A DNA stretch of 33,406 nt. Origin: Plantago elongata (taxonomy: Eukaryota; Streptophyta; Magnoliopsida; Lamiales; Plantaginaceae). The translations under genes were made by a program, and so were the position numbers. Shown here in pieces: positions 29,003 through 33,406 of the stretch (its first letter is position 1; each line of letters begins with the position of its first letter). Location: assembly GCA_036897095.1 (NCBI GenBank), contig JAYMSP010001321.1:1-33406 (forward strand). Direction: 5' to 3'. The notes under the pieces are model-generated. The model saw nothing but the letters and a program-made list of their open reading frames with translations. It ran no database searches and was not told the origin of the DNA.

Positions 29003-32000
29003 TCATAAAACTAGACTAGAAAGGGGGATAGCTCTTTCATTCATCCCAGTTTCCACATGCTCGTCTTTTTTCAGTCCCGATGAAAATAGATCAGAAGGTG
29101 AAGGAGCTGTTTTTTGTGTCCCAGAAGACACATGGTTATTCTTTTCAAGTCTGCTTGGAGCCACATCTTGACCAGTACTCTTGCTCGCCATTTTTCTACT
29201 CAATACAGCCTTGGTGTTAACACCATCATCATTTTTTCGTCTGGATGGAGCCAGATTTTGACCAGGACTCTCACTCACATGTACTTTACCATCATTGCGG
29301 AGCATCCTTACTTTACGTGCTTCGTCTGCGAATAGCTCTTTATTAGATGGTGAGTTGGATTGTTTATATCCGGTCTCAAGCTCTATCTTGTTTAACCCAA
29401 AAAGCTTGGTCAGTTCACTCTTTGCAGAATCCGTAGAAGCCAGAGTGTCAATTATTATCTGACCAAGCACAAACCTCACTTCATATATCTCACCTTTTCC
29501 GAGCTTCATATAGTTTATCCGTGTTAATATATGTCTAACATTTACACCTGTTGTGACATCGTCCTGAATACCTTCAAAAACAGCCCAGGCATGCTTACCC
29601 TCTTTGTGGGATATAACAATCTGAAATAGAAAGTGAGACCAATTAGCACACTTGGTATGATCACAAAGTAACTGCTGCAGTGAAAGTATATTTCTGATTT
29701 TCTATAAAATAATTATAAGTTAAAACTTGACAATCGAATTAATATCAACACGTCATTCCACACAATCATTACAGATGAATACTATAAAGGGCAATATCAT
29801 CACAAAATGTGTCATATTTCGGGTTAAACGAACTAATGCATTGGTAAAAAAGCATAACAGAGTTCCATCAATTCACACAGGGGGAAGGGATTATCTTGTT
29901 TGGATGGCATGGAACGCACATTCAGTATCATTAGGGTGCACACTAGGTAACCCTCCATCCCCGAGGTTTAGCAATAGCCCGCAATTCATGTAAATCACAC
30001 TGGTGGTGTGATTTATCACGTTCATCACCACTAAAGATCGTTAATCTTTTACTGAATAAGTCTATTAGTATATGTCCTGAAACAGTTGAATGATGTTTAA
30101 ACTTAATACACAGAAATTTTTCAATCCGTTTTGGCAAAAAAATAAGAAATTTGCAACTCACAACATGCTTCTGTGACAAAATGGACAGCAAGTTCTACCA
30201 GGGAAAATCGTGTGTATGGGCGTGTTTGGGGGGGGGGGGGGGGACTCCTCTCCATTGCACAATGAAGAAAGATCAGACATTAAATAAAAGGAGTAAAACA
30301 CAAGTCATATTCCCGATTCCGGACCTTAAATCTAAACAGCAGTGTTTGTCCACAATTTCACATCAGATACTCTCTTAAGTTCACGCATTGGCTGGGATAC
30401 AGTAACTGCATAATGAGCAAGCAAACAGAATGATTCTACTTACTAAACCAGAGCTTGGACAACCGGGGAATCTGTCCATTGCTTCTGCAAGGCAGTTTTG
30501 CTTGGTCAGAACGTATATAGAGTTTTGTGCTTGATTACAAAGCAGAGTGACCTTTTGCGCAATTTCATCATCTGACAGAGTAACAGAGTCGGTCGAAATT
30601 TCAGGAGAAAAAATTCTTGATCCTGAAGCATGTTGTCTGGCAAACTGAACACTTCTCTCCCAATTTCCATGATAAAGAAGTGAAGCAAATGTCAGAAGAA
30701 CTTCCGCAGGCTGAGGATAACTGAACAATGCCATGTGTAATGACAAGAGAGAAATCCTGTCCCACAAAATCAACAAGGAGACGTGATAAGCAAAATAATC
30801 ACAAGCAATAGGAAACTGAGACGTCACCAACTATTCAAAAGCTTCAAAGTTTGCAACCAAATTGTGTGAAGTCTTGTTACAATTTGGTAATTGAGAGGAC
30901 AGTTTTTCAATACATTACTAGTGGCAACTGTATTACCACATGATATATTCTGGTATGCCAGAACAAGATTGTGAACAAAAACTAAATTCCATTGGCCATT
31001 GTACTGGAAAGACAGGGTACTCCGATTGCATTTATCATCTGTGATCTGTGCAAAGACATAAATGTCCTTGCCTCTATCAATGGTAATTAGCATCTAAAAC
31101 AAAATTCCTGTAATCAGTAATAGCTTCCTTTATAGAAAAGGAGCATACCATAAACCGTGCATGGTAGAGTCATTCAGCTAAATTTTCCGCTGACCTTTTT
31201 CTGGTACATTTATTCAAGTGGATGTTAGGAAACTTTTTTTTTTTCTGAAACACAGTGAACACTGGTTATATATTGAACCATTATATTTCATTAGGACAGT
31301 GTAACAGTTACTGTTAATTCTTTACAAAATGGCCAGTCTTTCAGAAAATGAGATCATTGACCATTTGATTTACACGTCTTTTCCTAAAAAAAAGTGTTAT
31401 GTACGGAGTTGATAGCTGTAATAATGAGTGGACAAGAATAGGTAACTCAGTTTAATGGAAATGTACAAATTGAATTACTCACCACAAGACTCCATGGCAA
31501 GGCCGATCACAAGTAATCAGTTGATCCAAGTGGAAAAGTAACTTCTGAAAAGAAATGGCAAACTAGCGATCAGAAATGCAAAAAAACAAGACTATATAAA
31601 GCAGCTATAAAAAGATAATTGATTTGATAAACATCTACTTTAAAATGAGGAGACCACACAAAAAAGCATGTGAATTTGTAGAAATCTTATGTGCATCAAA
31701 ATAAGAAAACAAAAGCCAACCATTAGCATTGAGGAGTGCGGATCAACTTGACTGCCAAACTGCTTAGAAAGGTATGCAGCCTATAATATACACATTGAGA
31801 TTTAATCAGATTCTCACATTGTAGGCAGTTAGAATTAAATGATGTAAGAGTAAATAGGGTTTAGATAGAAAGGAGCACTCAGTTTTGTATAGATGTATAT
31901 TAACATACCTGAAAAGGTAGTAACATCTCAAGCAGCTTCAACCTTTTTAGCAAAAGAATTGAGGTCTCAGAAGCTCCATACGACATCATGTAGTTCACCT

Positions 32001-32016
32001 CCATATTTAGTCTAGT
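29003..32016 (-). CDS. 3' part of an unrecognised multi-exon gene (5' end outside window)
   Basis: Exons, 5' to 3': 32016-31909, 31780-31721, 31544-31483, a probable 10-nt microexon 31383-31374, 31093-30828, 30756-30444, 29620-29003. Borders are GT-AG and phases are consistent throughout, giving 478 residues. The first visible exon starts at an acceptor in phase 0, so more coding sequence should lie upstream. Visible parts include KLLFHLDQLITCDRPCHGVL, IDRGKDIYVFAQI, SFQYNGQWNLVFVHNLVLAY, FSYPQPAEVLLTFASLLYHG, TKQNCLAEAMDRFPGC and ISHKEGKHAWAVFEGIQDDV. It looks like a folded, mostly helical Leu-rich protein with a disordered Ser/Lys-rich tail of about 100 residues containing a threefold repeat. 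No signal peptide or membrane segment is evident in this part. I do not recognise the family. The coherent exon phases argue for a real gene. Confidence 0.72.
29060..29262 (-). repeat. Threefold coding repeat in the gene's C-terminal tail
   Basis: The protein segments GQNLAPSRRKNDDG, GQDVAPSRLEKNNH and (diverged) SDLFSSGLKKDEHV follow each other with a spacing of about 26-30 residues. At DNA level the first two units match clearly (GGAGCCAGATTTTGACCAG versus GGAGCCACATCTTGACCAG), 90 bases apart, so this part of the exon grew by tandem duplication. Confidence 0.7.
29991..30015. repeat. 10-bp perfect inverted repeat in an intron
   Basis: TAAATCACAC and its exact complement GTGTGATTTA are separated by TGGTG. 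It lies in the 823-base intron between the last two exons of the unrecognised gene. Confidence 0.6.
30228..30243 (+). repeat. G16 homopolymer in an intron
   Basis: Sixteen consecutive G on the plus strand are C16 in the transcript of the minus-strand gene. The tract lies within the 823-base intron 29621-30443. Long G runs can form quadruplexes and are unstable; sequencing length error is also common at such runs. Confidence 0.8.
31374..31383 (-). other. Probable 10-nt microexon of the unrecognised gene
   Basis: Without it, the exon ending at 31483 (phase 2) would join the exon starting at 31093 and create TGA at the junction; the other phases of that exon also hit stops at once. Between them, CTTTTTTTTAG precedes GAAAAGACGT, which is followed by GTAAATC. 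Inserting these ten bases restores the frame and reads GVLW-KRR-MLIT across the join. It rests on reading frame and splice signals only. Confidence 0.55.
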
Positions 32017-32472
32017 CTGTAGGGATATAAAATAAATGAGTAAATTTTCTTAGGACTTCCTATGAAAACAAAGTGGTAATTAAAAGCTCATGGCATCACA
32101 AGGTCACAGCCATTTTATTTTTTTTTAAATATTACAGCCTACAGTGTTGGTACTGTGTTTTATCTTCAAAATGCTCCATACTGCAGACAAACTAGACCTG
32201 CCAATATTGATAATACCATCTCCAGGCCTCAACAGGAAACAACAATTCTATAAACTGAAGGTGTAAGCCAGGTTGTTCTATGACTCTCAGCTCAGGTATT
32301 AGTGATGTTTTAAAATCAGAGACAGCAATCAGGCCGTTTGCCCTTGAAAGTGGCTGGACCGTGGTTCAACTGTTTTGACCTGTAATTAAGCTATTGGGTT
32401 GTTACTGGCTCAGCACCGGCTTTTGACTGGCTCAATAACAGGCGTTTTAGCAATTCTCATCGGATTTGGACG

Positions 32473-32519
32473 GTTCACACACACACACACACATATGTGT
32501 GTGTGTTTAGTGTGTGAAC
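32473..32519. repeat. CA/TG palindromic microsatellite
   Basis: GTTCACACACAC leads into a (CA)n run that meets a (TG)n run at CATATG, and the stretch ends in GTGTGTGAAC, the complement of its start. The whole can fold into one hairpin interrupted by TTTAG on one side. Confidence 0.75.
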
Positions 32520-32555
32520 GTTGAACATGGTTCTCAGAAATGTAAATGGCACTAA

Positions 32556-32711
32556 GGTTATCACAGAACATCAAGGGACATGGTCAATAAGCTAGTCATT
32601 GATATAGAGCATATAGACACTACAAATCAACTTGCTGACTTTTTTACCAAACCATTGAATAAAGAGAGATTCTTCAGTCTAAGGAGGTCTCTCGGTCTAT
32701 ATACCCTTTGA
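32556..32711 (+). pseudogene. Ty1/copia RNase H C-terminal remnant
   Basis: The frame GGT TAT CAC to TGA at 32709-32711 reads SRDMVNK, then DIEHIDTTNQLADFFTKPL, then FFSLRRSLGLYTL. This matches the end of copia polyproteins (IRDHVNKG, TNQLADIFTKPL, LG stop), where RNase H closes pol. Upstream the frame breaks at a TAA (32553-32555), and the rest of gag-pol is absent. It is a fragment of a dead element, lying opposite in direction to the surrounding gene. Confidence 0.8.
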
Positions 32712-33406
32712 TTTGCATTGTTTGCAGCAATGTTGACTCAACAACACGGTCAATATTGGTTGTCTATCATTTAGTGATGCTTTTTATTTGCTTTTTGTGT
32801 TGTTGCGCTCTTTGTGCTCTTGTGATGTTTGTGTTTGTTCTCAGTTTGGAAGATCCTGGTGGTGATGCTTAGGGTCTGAAAGGCTACTTGAATTCTTCTC
32901 TCCTCTCACCTTTTTCCTTCTATTGAAGGATATTTTGGTTATCAATTTTATCTGCTAACACTAACATGAAATCCTTTTCCATTTGCATGTGTTAATCTCC
33001 TTATTAGCACCATGTCAGAGCATCTCATTTTTGTTGGATCAAGCCTCAAATGCCCCCTGTAAGTATGCACACACTTCATGAAGGTTATCTAACATGCTTC
33101 CTAAATTCTTTTTGTAAAGAGTGACCAAGAATGGCTCTTAAGACACTGCACAACTATATCTCAAAGATTGATTGTTGAATTCCAGGCCGTTTTGCCTCGC
33201 ATTACATTTTATTAGAAGAGATTACCAAGAATACAAGACCATTATGTGATTATATTTCCAAATCTATAATTGACAACTATTTTCTTTCACATACAAAGGA
33301 GATAGTAAGTAGAGAATGTAATGTCTCAATAGCATGTATAGGAAATAGAACCAAAAAGGAAAATATGTTATTCGTGCATGGAGAATTTTTTATTTTTTTT
33401 GGGGGC

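Larger units (their letters stand above)
32017..33406. other. Probable intron or upstream region of the unrecognised gene
   Basis: No exon could be recognised on the minus strand here. The stretch holds a CA/TG palindrome and a copia RNase H remnant (separate entries). After the remnant, 32712-33406 is T-rich and without coding signal; it might be further retrotransposon 3' sequence, but I found no long terminal repeat boundaries. Confidence 0.45.

Noticed and set aside
29727..30378. Frames inside the 823-base intron of the unrecognised gene
   Set aside because: Exons at 30444 and 29620 join in phase across this interval and the frames share no features with the flanking protein.

Overview
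This window is nuclear DNA of a flowering plant, almost certainly a eudicot. It has AT-rich intergenic DNA, short T-rich GT-AG introns, plastid-targeted nuclear genes and a mix of retro- and DNA-transposon remnants. Nothing bacterial, viral or CRISPR-like was seen. Five protein genes can be supported, and I rebuilt their exons by hand from splice sites and reading phase.

Left third (1 to about 11,100) is gene-poor. It holds a tRNA-derived SINE with an 11-bp target-site duplication (997-1199), a degenerate tandem repeat (1328-1552), a T-rich stretch ending in a short acidic coding-like segment (2245-3400), a strong hairpin (3481-3528), a decayed L1-type LINE on the minus strand (about 4040-6950), a 130-bp tandem duplication carrying GT microsatellites (7751-8007), a MITE-like element with 3-bp target-site duplication (8638-8900) and apparently nested Stowaway-like ends (9425-10142).

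Middle (11,415-22,495): AKRP (minus; chloroplast ankyrin protein, 7 exons) and a Tra2/SR45a-like splicing-factor gene (plus; 7 exons) are arranged head to head about 970 bp apart. PSAT (minus; intronless, plastid phosphoserine aminotransferase) converges on the SR gene. A 392-bp hAT-like element with an 8-bp target-site duplication sits in the last SR intron, 53 bp before the 3' splice site.

Right third: a B2-type mitotic cyclin (minus; 10 exons) lies upstream of PSAT on the same strand, with three M-phase (MSA) motifs in its upstream region. Beyond it is the 3' part of an unrecognised multi-exon gene (minus; 7 exons visible, probably including a 10-nt microexon). Its 5' end probably lies outside the window, behind an intron holding a Ty1/copia RNase H remnant.

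The genes are functionally independent: plastid biogenesis, splicing, serine synthesis, mitosis and one unknown. The PSAT-CYCB2 adjacency, with the SR gene nearby, matches gene order I recall from Arabidopsis chromosome 4 (At4g35620/At4g35630, At4g35785), so this is probably conserved microsynteny. I found no clearly new biological system. The most interesting items are the unknown gene with its microexon and triplicated tail, the MSA cluster, and the intronic hAT insertion.
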